NCBI GenBank assembly: GCA_027673765.1
Contig: JAQDWB010000009.1
Coordinates: forward strand, 15,407-79,406
Length of the DNA stretch: 64,000 bases
DNA from: Coriobacteriaceae bacterium AM113-163
Lineage (GTDB): Bacteria; Actinomycetota; Coriobacteriia; Coriobacteriales; Coriobacteriaceae
Direction: 5' to 3'
Position numbers and translations under genes: made by a program. The notes beneath the pieces are model-generated. The model searched no databases and had not been told where the DNA came from. It saw only the letters and a list, made by a program, of their open reading frames with translations. This document shows, in pieces, positions 52,925 through 60,635 of this stretch; position 1 is the stretch's first letter, and every line of letters starts with the position of its first letter.

Positions 52925-52958
52925 GCGCGTCAGTCGATTTTTTCGACTGACGCGCTTT
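52925..52958 (+). terminator. Rho-independent terminator of the arc operon
   Basis: GCGCGTCAGTCGA at 52925-52937 pairs perfectly with TCGACTGACGCGC at 52943-52955 around TTTTT, followed by TTTGT. It closes the transporter-arcA2-argF unit. Confidence 0.85.
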
Positions 52959-52973
52959 GTGAAAGAGGCAAAG

Positions 52974-54185
52974 ATGCGTACCGATGATTTTGACTATAAC
53001 CTGCCCGAAGAGCTCATCGCCCAGGCGCCTGCCGAGCCGCGCGACTCCTGCCGCCTGCTGGTGGTTGATCGCAAAGGCTCCGAGACAGGAACGCCGCTAG
53101 AGCATGGCGGCACCGTCGAGCACCGCATCTTCCGCGACATCATCGACTATATCGAGCCGGGCGACGTGCTCGTCATCAACCAGACGCGCGTGATGCCGGC
53201 CCGTCTGATCGGTCGCAAGACGGGCTCGGGCGGCGTGGTCGAGACGCTGCTGCTCAAGCGCCGCGAGGATGTTGACCCGCTGGGTCACGTTTGGGAGTGC
53301 CTGGTCAAGCCAGGCAAGCGCCTGAAGCCCGGTGCTCAGATTGAGTATCGTGCGGGCGGCGCCCATGCGCCCGAGGGGGCTTCCGTGGTGCTGACGGCCG
53401 AGGTCGTCGACTTTGTCACCGATAGCCGCGGTGGCCGTCTGGTGCGCTTTGAGCCGGCCGGTTGCAATGCCGCCGGCGACCCGCGCACGCTCGACGAGGC
53501 CATCCATGCTGCCGGCCACGTGCCGCTGCCGCCTTACATTACCGATTACGAGGGCGATCCCGAGAAGTACCAGACCGTCTACGCCATGAAGGAGGAGCAC
53601 TCGGCTGCCGCTCCTACGGCGGGTCTGCATTTTACTCCTGAGCTCATGGCCGCTATTGAGGCCAAGGGTGCCAAGTTTGCCGCCGTCGAGCTCGAGGTGG
53701 GCATCGATACCTTCCGCTTGGTGGAGGAGGACGACCCTACGCAGCACGTCATGCACACCGAGCGCTACCACGTGTCGCAGGAGGTTGTCGACGCCGTGCA
53801 TAAGGCCAAGGCCGAGGGCCATCGTGTGATCGCCGTCGGCACTACCGCGGTGCGCTCGCTCGAGAGCGCGTTTGACACGGACGCGCCGGTGTCCGATCCG
53901 GCCGTGACGGCGCGCTATTTTGAAGGCCGCGAGGACGGGGCCGATACGCTTGGCCGCGGTGACATCGTGGTGCGCGAGAACGCCACGACGCAGCTTTACC
54001 TCATGCCCGGCTCGACCTATCACGTGGTCGACGCGCTGATCACGAACTTCCATGTGCCGCGCTCCACGCTCATGATGCTCGTGAGCGCACTTGCCACCCG
54101 CGACCAGATCATGGATGCCTATGCTGCCGCCATCGAGGAGCGCTACCGCTTCTTCAGCTTTGGCGATGCGATGCTCATCCTTTAG
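52974..54185 (+). CDS. queA: S-adenosylmethionine:tRNA ribosyltransferase-isomerase
   Basis: A 403-residue enzyme that transfers the ribosyl group of SAM onto preQ1 in tRNA to form epoxyqueuosine (EC 2.4.99.17). Family segments are FDYNLPEELIAQ at the start, VLVINQTRVMPARL, KPGKRLKPG, PLPPYI, AAPTAGLHFT and RSTLMMLVSA. It is slightly longer than E. coli QueA because of short insertions. ATG 52974 with AGAGG upstream. It is independent of the arc operon before it. It works between Tgt (57.8 kb) and QueH (46.3 kb). Confidence 0.96.
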   Translation: MRTDDFDYNLPEELIAQAPAEPRDSCRLLVVDRKGSETGTPLEHGGTVEHRIFRDIIDYIEPGDVLVINQTRVMPARLIGRKTGSGGVVETLLLKRREDVDPLGHVWECLVKPGKRLKPGAQIEYRAGGAHAPEGASVVLTAEVVDFVTDSRGGRLVRFEPAGCNAAGDPRTLDEAIHAAGHVPLPPYITDYEGDPEKYQTVYAMKEEHSAAAPTAGLHFTPELMAAIEAKGAKFAAVELEVGIDTFRLVEEDDPTQHVMHTERYHVSQEVVDAVHKAKAEGHRVIAVGTTAVRSLESAFDTDAPVSDPAVTARYFEGREDGADTLGRGDIVVRENATTQLYLMPGSTYHVVDALITNFHVPRSTLMMLVSALATRDQIMDAYAAAIEERYRFFSFGDAMLIL

Positions 54186-54348
54186 TTACGCGGTTCTACG
54201 AACCGCGTAACTGCTCGACGCTGCGCGGGCCGCATTTGGACAATCTGACGTTCAACTTCAAGGGCGCGACCAGAAGGTCAGCGCCCCTTTGTTTCACGTC
54301 ACCTTGTCTCAAATGCGACCCGCTCGCTGTCGTTGCCAAAACACCGGC
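54186..54348 (+). repeat. structured intergenic repeat, copy 1
   Basis: It begins with a perfect hairpin at the queA stop (TTACGCGGTTC / GAACCGCGTAA). Then comes a conserved block (54216-54348): GCGGGCCGCATTTGGACAA, an inner hairpin GGGCGC-GACC-AGAA-GGTC-A-GCGCCC followed by TTTG, and the closing arm TTGTCTCAAATGCGACCCGC. The two arms pair over about 19 bases with one mismatch and one bulge. A copy with about nine in ten positions identical is at 57381-57547. Confidence 0.8.
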
Positions 54349-54490
54349 ATTTCTTTGGTTGTCAAGAGGATGCCGCTCTAGCGGGTTTTCGCTGTCCGCG
54401 CCAAAACATCGGCGTCGCCTTTGTTGGCACTTGGGGACGTTCCTTATGTGCCGGCACCTGGGGACAGTCCTTGTAATCGTTGGGGAGTGG
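54349..54490 (+). repeat. intergenic region with short degenerate direct repeats
   Basis: It contains two related units beginning GCTGTC and containing GCCAAAACA(C/T)CGGC (about 54326-54355 and 54391-54415). Further on are two 20-base units of form GGCACyTGGGGACnnTCCTT (about 54425-54472). No gene is seen. It sits just past the 3' end of the leftward coiled-coil gene. Confidence 0.5.
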
Positions 54491-56272
54491 TTACTTGCTC
54501 GCGAACAGCCAGATCAAGATGATCACGAGAACTACGGCAACGATGCAGACGATGGCGCCGGTGAATTTGATGCGTGAGTCGCGGGTACGTTCGCGCACCG
54601 CGTCCTCGGTGGCCTCGAGCTGGGCGACTTCTCGCTCGGTCTCGGTGTGTTCGGCTTTGTCTCGGGCCAAGGATCCTGCAAGCGACTCAGTGATCTCTGG
54701 GTGGTCGTGCACTTCGGTCGCCTGTTCGATGATCGACTGCGCATGTGCGGCATCTGCTTGGGCGTTGGCGATGCTCTGCTCCTGGTCGCGGCGTGCCTTG
54801 TCCTCGGCAGTGATCTTCTCGCGCAGTTCGCGCTGACGAGTCGCGGCGGCTGTCTTCGCCGTCTGCAGCTCGTCGCGCGCGGCATCGGCTTCGGTCGTCA
54901 CGGCTTGGTGCGCGCGTTTTGCGTCGGCGATAGGGGCTTGAGCCTGCTCGACGGCCTGCTCGGCTGCGGCAAGCGAGTGCTCAAGGTCGGCGGTGATGCG
55001 CGGGACATCTTCTTCGGCTTTACGCAGGGCATCTGCCGTGTCGGAAATCTGCATCGAGAGCTCGCTGGTGCGCACCGTATAGTTGGCGGGATTTGCCGAG
55101 GGATTGCGTTGCAGCTCGGCATACTCATGACGCAGCGTCTCGAGCTGGGCGCGCGTGGCGTCGACGGTTTGTTGTGCGGCGGCAATGCCGGCGTCTCGCT
55201 CTGCCTTCACCTTGTCGCGGATGCGCTTGGAATCCTCAAGACGTCGAACGAGGCGGTTGCCGGTCTCGCGCGAGCTCGCCTCGCGGGCCTCCACGGCATC
55301 GAGCGCGGCCTTCAGACGGAGCTCAGTCGCGTCATCCTCTGTCTTCATTTGTTCGAGCTGACCCTTGAGCTCTGTCGCTTTGGAGGCGTGGGCATCACGG
55401 TCAATCTCGGCGGCCGCTGCAGTCTTTTGGGCCGTGGCAATCGCCTGGCGCTGGTCGGCGACGATCTGGTCGTAGCGGCCTGCGATATCCTGGCGCGTCT
55501 CGAGTTCCTCGGCCTGATCGGCAATGCGCTGCTCAAGTTCGGCCAGGTGGGCGCGGGCATCGGCAAGTGCCTTTTTCGCGGCGTTCATCTCGCGCATGGC
55601 CGAGGCACCCTGGGCGATAAAGGTGCCCACGGCGTTCGCAGTGTTCGAGACAGCGGTCCCCAGATCGCGGCTCGCGGCGGAGGAGTGCGGGGCGGTCGGG
55701 CGAGCGGTGTCGGCAGCGTCCGCATCGGCAGCCTGCGGCACGGCGATATTGCCGGTACCGCCCTCGATTACAGAAAAGCCTGCTGCGTGCGGGTCGACCG
55801 CATCGGCGCCAATCGTGGGATGCTCGAGCTGCAGAAACGAGGGCATGGTGCTGCCCTGGTCGGCAACCGGAGTCTCGCCGGGTACGAAGGTCGAGGCTGC
55901 CTCGGCGGCCTCCTCTTCCTCGGCGTCAACGTCAGCGTCGGCCACGGCGTCTTTCATCGCTTTGACGGCATCCATCATGGAGTCCATGACGGCGTCGAGC
56001 TCTTCTTCCGAAGACACCTCGATGGGGCCTGCTGCTTGCGGAGCGTTCTCAGCCTTGGGCTCAGTATCGCTCGGGTCCGGCTGCTCTAGCTGCTCTTCTT
56101 TGTCTTGCTCTGCGGCGACATTTGCGTCTGCGGCCTCGTCTGCGGCGGCAGGAGCCTCCTCGACAGCGGTATCAATGCCGCCATCGCTTCTGGTGGAAGT
56201 ATCGCAGTCGTCAATGGTGTCTGCGGAGTTATCAATATGCTGTTGAGTCTGGGGGTCCAGCTCGTCTGTCAT
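54491..56272 (-). CDS. large coiled-coil protein with C-terminal membrane anchor
   Basis: A 593-residue protein. The first about 210 residues are acidic and Ala-rich, probably disordered. Residues about 220-560 are long heptad-containing helices (KKALADARAHLAELEQRIADQAE..., AEQAVEQAQAPIADAKRAHQAV), a continuous coiled coil. A C-terminal transmembrane helix with a two-residue tail (IVCIVAVVLVIILIWLFASK) makes it tail-anchored, facing the cytoplasm. No enzymatic domain is seen; a scaffold or envelope-organising role is possible. The start at 56272 has AGGAG nine bases upstream; ATG 56278 is also possible. Confidence 0.75.
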   Translation of the reverse strand: MTDELDPQTQQHIDNSADTIDDCDTSTRSDGGIDTAVEEAPAAADEAADANVAAEQDKEEQLEQPDPSDTEPKAENAPQAAGPIEVSSEEELDAVMDSMMDAVKAMKDAVADADVDAEEEEAAEAASTFVPGETPVADQGSTMPSFLQLEHPTIGADAVDPHAAGFSVIEGGTGNIAVPQAADADAADTARPTAPHSSAASRDLGTAVSNTANAVGTFIAQGASAMREMNAAKKALADARAHLAELEQRIADQAEELETRQDIAGRYDQIVADQRQAIATAQKTAAAAEIDRDAHASKATELKGQLEQMKTEDDATELRLKAALDAVEAREASSRETGNRLVRRLEDSKRIRDKVKAERDAGIAAAQQTVDATRAQLETLRHEYAELQRNPSANPANYTVRTSELSMQISDTADALRKAEEDVPRITADLEHSLAAAEQAVEQAQAPIADAKRAHQAVTTEADAARDELQTAKTAAATRQRELREKITAEDKARRDQEQSIANAQADAAHAQSIIEQATEVHDHPEITESLAGSLARDKAEHTETEREVAQLEATEDAVRERTRDSRIKFTGAIVCIVAVVLVIILIWLFASK

Positions 56273-56411
56273 AGGCATGTGCTCCTCATCGTTGTTTGTC
56301 ACCCTATGATAAAGTCTCGCGCCGACATCCCGCGCGCTGCAGCAAAGTTTCAAAACGTGTTCGATGGCTCGTGTCGATAGCAAAAACTCGGCCACTTTAT
56401 CCAGTTTGTAC

Positions 56412-56442
56412 TTGACAATCCCTTCGCCGAAAGACGTTATGC
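56412..56442 (+). promoter_or_regulatory. candidate promoter upstream of the SDR gene
   Basis: A perfect TTGACA -35 at 56412-56417 is followed at 17-19 bases by CGTTATGC as a weak -10. It is the only consensus -35 in the 294-base divergent gap. A perfect CGACGGGC/GCCCGTCG hairpin (56530-56547) lies in the expected leader, just before the ribosome site. Confidence 0.4.
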
Positions 56443-56566
56443 CGTTCGCCTACCGAGGCCTTTTCTATTCACTTGAACACGCTAAAGTTGCATGTCAGCT
56501 TTTGGCGCGTGAAGTTGGATGCGCGCAGTCGACGGGCGGGCCCGTCGCGATTTGAAAGGACTTTGT

Positions 56567-57367
56567 ATGGGACTTTTCACTGGTAAGACCGTGATCGTCA
56601 CCGGCGGCGGCAAGGCCACGCTCAAGGACGGCTCCGCTGGCTCCATCGGTTACGGCATCGATATCGCTTTTGCCAAGGAGGGCGCGAACCTCGTCATCAC
56701 CGGCCGCAACGTTGCCAAGCTCGAGGCCGCCAAGGAGTCTCTCGAGGCTGAGTACGGCGTTAAGGTTCTTCCTGTTCAGGCCGATGTCTCCGCCGGTCAG
56801 GACAACGAGGCCGTCGTGCAGAACGTTATCGACAAGGCGATTGAGGAGTTCGGTCGCATCGACGCCGTCGTTAACAACGCTCAGGCCAGCGCCTCGGGCG
56901 TGACCATCGCCGACCACACCATGGATCAGTTTAACCTGGCCATTTACTCCGGTCTGTATGCCACCTATCTGTACATGCAGAAGGCCTATCCGCACCTGAA
57001 GGAGACCAAGGGCTCCGTGGTCAACTTTGCTTCGGGCGCCGGCCTGTTTGGCAACTACGGCCAGTGCAGCTATGCTGCCGCCAAGGAGGGCATCCGCGGC
57101 CTGACTCGCGTCGCCGCCAACGAGTGGGGCAAGGACGGCATCAACGTCAACATCGTTTGCCCGCTTGCTTGGACCGCCGCGCTCGAGAACTTCCAAGATG
57201 CCTATCCCGAGGCGTTCAAGGCCAACGTCCACATGCCGCCGGCAGGCCACTACGGCGACGTCGAGAAGGAAATCGGCCGCGTTGTCGTTCAGCTCTGCGG
57301 TCCCGACTTTAAGTATATGAACGGCGAGACCGTCACCCTCGAGGGTGGCATGGGCCAGCGCCCGTAG
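56567..57367 (+). CDS. short-chain dehydrogenase/reductase
   Basis: A 266-residue SDR oxidoreductase. The NAD(P)-binding glycine motif is extended (TGGGKATLKDGSAGSIGYGI), NNAQAS is the NNAG-like element, and the catalytic Ser-Tyr-Lys set is in VNFASGAG and SYAAAKEG (Tyr-x3-Lys). The insert in the glycine motif is unusual for classical SDRs. The substrate is unknown; related proteins in gut Actinobacteria act on steroids or hydroxylated lipids, but nothing here proves that. GAAAGGA is upstream of ATG 56567. It is followed by the second structured repeat. Confidence 0.9.
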   Translation: MGLFTGKTVIVTGGGKATLKDGSAGSIGYGIDIAFAKEGANLVITGRNVAKLEAAKESLEAEYGVKVLPVQADVSAGQDNEAVVQNVIDKAIEEFGRIDAVVNNAQASASGVTIADHTMDQFNLAIYSGLYATYLYMQKAYPHLKETKGSVVNFASGAGLFGNYGQCSYAAAKEGIRGLTRVAANEWGKDGINVNIVCPLAWTAALENFQDAYPEAFKANVHMPPAGHYGDVEKEIGRVVVQLCGPDFKYMNGETVTLEGGMGQRP

Positions 57368-57380
57368 GAGTTACGCCTCA

Positions 57381-57547
57381 GGTTCCGCCGTTCTAACGAA
57401 CGGCGGACCAGCCGACGCTGCGCGGGCCGCATTTGGACAATCTGCCGTTCAATTTCAAGGGCGCGACCAGAAGGTCAGCGCCCTTTCATTTCACGGCACC
57501 TTGTCTCAAATGCGACCCGCTCGCTGTCTTTGCCAAAATATCGGCGT
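57381..57547 (+). repeat. structured intergenic repeat, copy 2
   Basis: It has the same arrangement as copy 1: a 5' hairpin of different sequence (CCGCCGTTC TAAC GAACGGCGG, 57385-57406), then the conserved block from CGACGCTGCGCGGGCC (57413) to 57547. The latter includes the inner GACC-AGAA-GGTC hairpin with TTTC tail and pairing outer arms. The 5' stems of the two copies differ in bases yet both pair perfectly. Confidence 0.8.
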
Positions 57548-57612
57548 TGCCGTGGCTGGTAAATAGCTCCACTCATCGGGAACGTACTTAAATGAGTGCC
57601 CGCAGAATGAAA

Positions 57613-57668
57613 GTGGATAATCTCCCGTTTTTGGGCTGTGCTTTGGGCAAAAGTGGGAGATTATCCAC
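57613..57668. repeat. long imperfect hairpin upstream of tgt
   Basis: GTGGATAATCTCCC (57613-57626) and GGGAGATTATCCAC (57655-57668) pair perfectly; G-U and A-U pairs extend the stem to about 21 base pairs around a 14-base loop. ATCCACGCTCAT occurs at 57663-57674 and again at 57692-57703. It could be a REP-type element or a bidirectional transcription stop. Confidence 0.6.
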
Positions 57669-57772
57669 GCTCATCCGGTAAGCGTCCAAAAATCCACGCT
57701 CATTTGCCGTGTCCCTGCCGTATCCTCCTCGCGCCAGTTTCTGTCGAGTCGGTGCTTCTTGCGGGTTGCCCG

Positions 57773-57778
57773 TATAAT
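57773..57778 (+). promoter_or_regulatory. consensus -10 element of tgt promoter
   Basis: A perfect TATAAT lies 38 bases before the tgt start; the -35 region (around 57749-57755) is not consensus. It would give a leader of about 30 bases. Confidence 0.45.
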
Positions 57779-57815
57779 GGTTTGCGTATGAACCGCAACC
57801 AAGGAGTTCCAGTTT

Positions 57816-58955
57816 ATGGACCAGAACCTTTTTAAATTCGACCTGATTGCCGAGGATCCGACGACGCACGCGCGTGCCGGCGTACTGCACACCCCGCACG
57901 GCGACATCGAGACGCCGATTTTTATGCCCGTGGGCACCAAGGCAAACGTCAAGGGCATTCCTACCGAGACTGTCAAGAAGCTCGGCGCCCAGATCGTGCT
58001 CGCCAATACCTATCATCTGTCCATGCGTCCCGGCGAGGATACCATCGCCGAGCTGGGCGGCCTGCACAAGTTCATGAACTGGCACGGCCCCATCCTCACC
58101 GACTCGGGCGGTTTCCAGGTCTTCAGCCACAACGATGCCGTCAAGCTCACCGATGAGGGCGTGCGCTTTATTGTCAACGATTACGACGGCCGCCACGTGT
58201 TTTGGACGCCCGAGGACAACATGGAAATCGCCATGAAACTCGGCTCCGATATCTGCATGCAGCTCGACCAGTGCCCGGGCTATCCCGCCACGCGCGCCTA
58301 CGTTGAGCGCGCCGTTGAGCTGTCGAGCATGTGGGCCGAGCGCTGCTATAAGGCGCATACCCGCGATGACCAGGCGCTCTTTGGCATCGTTCAGGGCGGC
58401 ATGCACCTGGATCTGCGCCTGCGTTCGCTGCGCCATCTGGAGGAGTGCGGCGACTTCCCGGGCTATGGTATCGGTGGCTATTCGGTGGGCGAGGATCACG
58501 AGACCATGTTCGAGACCCTGGCGCCGCTCGTGAGCGAGTACATGCCCAAGCATAAGCCGCGCTACCTGATGGGTGTCGGCAACCCCACCACGCTCGTACG
58601 CGGCGTGGGCGTGGGCATCGACATGTTCGACTGTGTGCTGCCGACGCGCACCGGTCGCATGGGTACGGCGTTCTCCAGTGAAGGTCGCCTTAACTTCCGT
58701 AACGCGCGCTTTGCGCACGACGACGGCCCCATCGACCCCACCTGCACCTGCCCGGTGTGCACGGGCGGCTACAGCCGCGCGCTCATTCGCCACATGGTCA
58801 CGCAGAAGGAGATGCTCGGCGGCATTTTGCTTTCGATGCACAATATCTACTACCTGCTCAACCTTATGCAGCGTGCCCGCCAGGCCATTATCGAGGGCCG
58901 CTACGGCGCATTCGTGAGCGATTGGATGAATAGTCCTGCCGCGGTGGATTACTAA
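57816..58955 (+). CDS. tgt: queuine tRNA-ribosyltransferase
   Basis: A 379-residue tRNA-guanine transglycosylase (EC 2.4.2.29) that exchanges G34 for preQ1. Catalytic and substrate motifs are present: TDSGGFQVFS (with the proton-acceptor Asp), GIVQGG, the nucleophile Asp in GIDMFDCVLPTR, and the zinc site CTCPVC...H near 310-340. Length is normal. AAGGAG precedes ATG 57816. A strong terminator follows. It is part of the queuosine set with queA and queH. Confidence 0.97.
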   Translation: MDQNLFKFDLIAEDPTTHARAGVLHTPHGDIETPIFMPVGTKANVKGIPTETVKKLGAQIVLANTYHLSMRPGEDTIAELGGLHKFMNWHGPILTDSGGFQVFSHNDAVKLTDEGVRFIVNDYDGRHVFWTPEDNMEIAMKLGSDICMQLDQCPGYPATRAYVERAVELSSMWAERCYKAHTRDDQALFGIVQGGMHLDLRLRSLRHLEECGDFPGYGIGGYSVGEDHETMFETLAPLVSEYMPKHKPRYLMGVGNPTTLVRGVGVGIDMFDCVLPTRTGRMGTAFSSEGRLNFRNARFAHDDGPIDPTCTCPVCTGGYSRALIRHMVTQKEMLGGILLSMHNIYYLLNLMQRARQAIIEGRYGAFVSDWMNSPAAVDY

Positions 58956-59027
58956 GAGCCGCGACCGCTGACCGATGCCTTGCAAGCGCATGATGCATCA
59001 TGGGTACCATACCGAATAGTTGATGTT

Positions 59028-59074
59028 CGGGCGGGTGTTTGACGCATGGCGTCGACCCCGCCCGTTTCTTTTTT
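59028..59074 (+). terminator. Rho-independent terminator of tgt
   Basis: CGGGCGGGT at 59028-59036 pairs with ACCCCGCCCG near 59055-59064, with an inner GACGC/GCGTC stem, followed by TTTCTTTTTT. Confidence 0.85.
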
Positions 59075-59089
59075 CGATAGGAGTATCCC

Positions 59090-59848
59090 ATGATTAAGAA
59101 TGAGAACGTCGAGGGCGAGCCGGCCTACGACGAGACGTACCGACGCGGCCCCGTGGTTATGCGCGGCCCCATGATTCCTAAGGACAACACCTACGCCAAC
59201 CTGCTGGCGCCCGAGGGCTCGACCGACTGGCTGCACGCCGACCCCTGGCGCGTGCTGCGCATCCAGGCAGAGTTTGTCGATGGCTTTGGCGCGCTTGCCG
59301 AGCTTGGTCCTGCAGTGACCATCTTCGGCAGTGCCCGTACGCCCAAGACCGATCCGCTCTACAAGGCGGCGCGTACCGTCGGGCGCAAGATTGCCCAGCG
59401 CGGCGTGGCGGTCATCACCGGTGGCGGCCCCGGCATCATGGAAGCGGCCAACAGGGGAGCGGCGAGTGTCAACGGCAAGTCGGTTGGTTTGGGCATTGAG
59501 CTGCCGCACGAGCAGGGGCTCAACAAATACGTGAACCTTGGCATGGACTTCCGTTACTTCTTTGTGCGCAAGACCATGTTCGTCAAATACAGCTCGGGCG
59601 CCATCGTGTTTCCCGGTGGTTTTGGTACGCTCGACGAGATGTTCGAGGTGCTTACGCTGGTGCAGACGCACAAGGTTAAGCGCATGCCCCTCGTTTTGGT
59701 GGGCACCGAGTACTGGCAGGGCCTGTTCGACTGGCTCAACGGTCCGGTGATGGATGCCGGCATGATCAGCCCACTCGATCCAGACCTCGTCCACATCACC
59801 GACGACCTCAACGAGGCCGTCGACATCGCCCTGAGCGGACTGATGTAG
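59090..59848 (+). CDS. LOG-family protein (nucleotide 5'-monophosphate phosphoribohydrolase-like)
   Basis: A 252-residue Rossmann-fold protein of the LOG family (formerly called lysine decarboxylase-like). The family motifs are VITGGGPGIMEAANRGA and PGGFGTLDEMFE, with the catalytic Arg and Glu in these loops. Characterised members release the base from nucleoside monophosphates. It has a 60-residue N-terminal extension as in the longer bacterial type. AGGAG lies seven bases before ATG 59090. Confidence 0.9.
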   Translation: MIKNENVEGEPAYDETYRRGPVVMRGPMIPKDNTYANLLAPEGSTDWLHADPWRVLRIQAEFVDGFGALAELGPAVTIFGSARTPKTDPLYKAARTVGRKIAQRGVAVITGGGPGIMEAANRGAASVNGKSVGLGIELPHEQGLNKYVNLGMDFRYFFVRKTMFVKYSSGAIVFPGGFGTLDEMFEVLTLVQTHKVKRMPLVLVGTEYWQGLFDWLNGPVMDAGMISPLDPDLVHITDDLNEAVDIALSGLM

Positions 59849-59871
59849 AGCATTCGTGTCCACGCGACATG

Positions 59872-59930
59872 AATATGCATGGCAATCTGATGCTATCTAA
59901 CATCACATTGCCATGCATATTGGGTATACT
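59872..59930 (+). promoter_or_regulatory. operator/promoter of the toxin-antitoxin operon
   Basis: AATATGCATGGCAAT (59872-59886) and ATTGCCATGCATATT (59907-59921) are perfect 15-base inverted repeats, with an inner TGATG/CATCA dyad. A TATACT -10 (59925-59930) adjoins. The layout fits autoregulation by the antitoxin complex. Confidence 0.75.
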
Positions 59931-59961
59931 GATGCAAAAGACGAGAGCGAGGAGGTCGCAA

Positions 59962-60261
59962 ATGCCTGCAGCAACAGTTAAGCCTACGACGGTTCGCATC
60001 GAAGAGGGGCTCAAGGAACAGGCGACTGAGTTCTTGGATTCGGTTGGCCTGAGTCTCAATTCGTTTCTCAACCTTGCTGTTCGTCAGCTTGTAAATCAGC
60101 GAAAGATTCCTTTTGAGATTGTTGGTCGATCCGAAGTTCCCAATGAGGCAACGAGGCGTTCCATGGTGATTGCCGAGGCTCATGAGTTGGGGATTTTGCT
60201 GGACGATAGTCCGTCATTCAACAACGCTGATGAGCTTATGTTATTCCTCGATGAGGACTAG
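59962..60261 (+). CDS. RelB/DinJ-family antitoxin
   Basis: A 99-residue antitoxin. The N-terminal ribbon-helix-helix (TTVRIEEGLKEQATEFLDSVGLSLNSFLNL) binds the operator palindrome upstream; the IPFEIV segment and C-terminal tail wrap the toxin. ATG 59962 has GGAGG six bases upstream; an in-frame extension from 59869 runs through the operator and is not translated in my view. Two bases separate it from the toxin. Confidence 0.88.
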   Translation: MPAATVKPTTVRIEEGLKEQATEFLDSVGLSLNSFLNLAVRQLVNQRKIPFEIVGRSEVPNEATRRSMVIAEAHELGILLDDSPSFNNADELMLFLDED

Positions 60262-60263
60262 CG

Positions 60264-60572
60264 ATGTTCGAGATTAAAGTCGAGGCTCAATTTAAGGCGG
60301 ACTACAAACGAACGATGCGCATGCATCCGCAGTTAAAAACCGAGTTTAGGGCGGCGGTCGCAGAGCTTGCAGCTCGCGGCTCGCTTCCCGCGGAATATGG
60401 CGCCCATGAGCTTTCAAACCCGGGCGGAAACTACAACGGCCACATCGATTTCCATCTATCCGATGGCTTGGTCGATGTGGTCGTGCTCTACTTGCCGTAT
60501 AAGACTAATCCTGTGATCCGACTGGTCAGAATGGGCTCGCATGAGGAGCTGTTTCAGGGCCCGCAGGGCTGA
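60264..60572 (+). CDS. YafQ-family mRNA interferase toxin
   Basis: A 102-residue RelE-superfamily endoribonuclease that cuts mRNA on the ribosome. The family pattern is seen in FKADYKRTMRM, LPAEYGAHELSNPGGN, HIDFHLSDGLVDVVVLYLP and the terminal VRMGSHEELF, whose His is the catalytic one in YafQ. It pairs with the DinJ-type antitoxin in one operon, next to the TOTE helicase gene. Confidence 0.88.
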   Translation: MFEIKVEAQFKADYKRTMRMHPQLKTEFRAAVAELAARGSLPAEYGAHELSNPGGNYNGHIDFHLSDGLVDVVVLYLPYKTNPVIRLVRMGSHEELFQGPQG

Positions 60573-60635
60573 TTGCTCGCTTATGATTCGCAGGGGATAG
60601 GGATTGATTCGCGGCCGATTGGCCAAAAACGGCCC

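Noticed and set aside
57588..58991. Minus-strand open frame opposite tgt
   Set aside because: Shadow of tgt; composition atypical for protein and no start site.
59869..59961. Upstream in-frame extension of the antitoxin
   Set aside because: It reads through the operator palindrome and the -10 element; the start with GGAGG at 59962 fits the family length.
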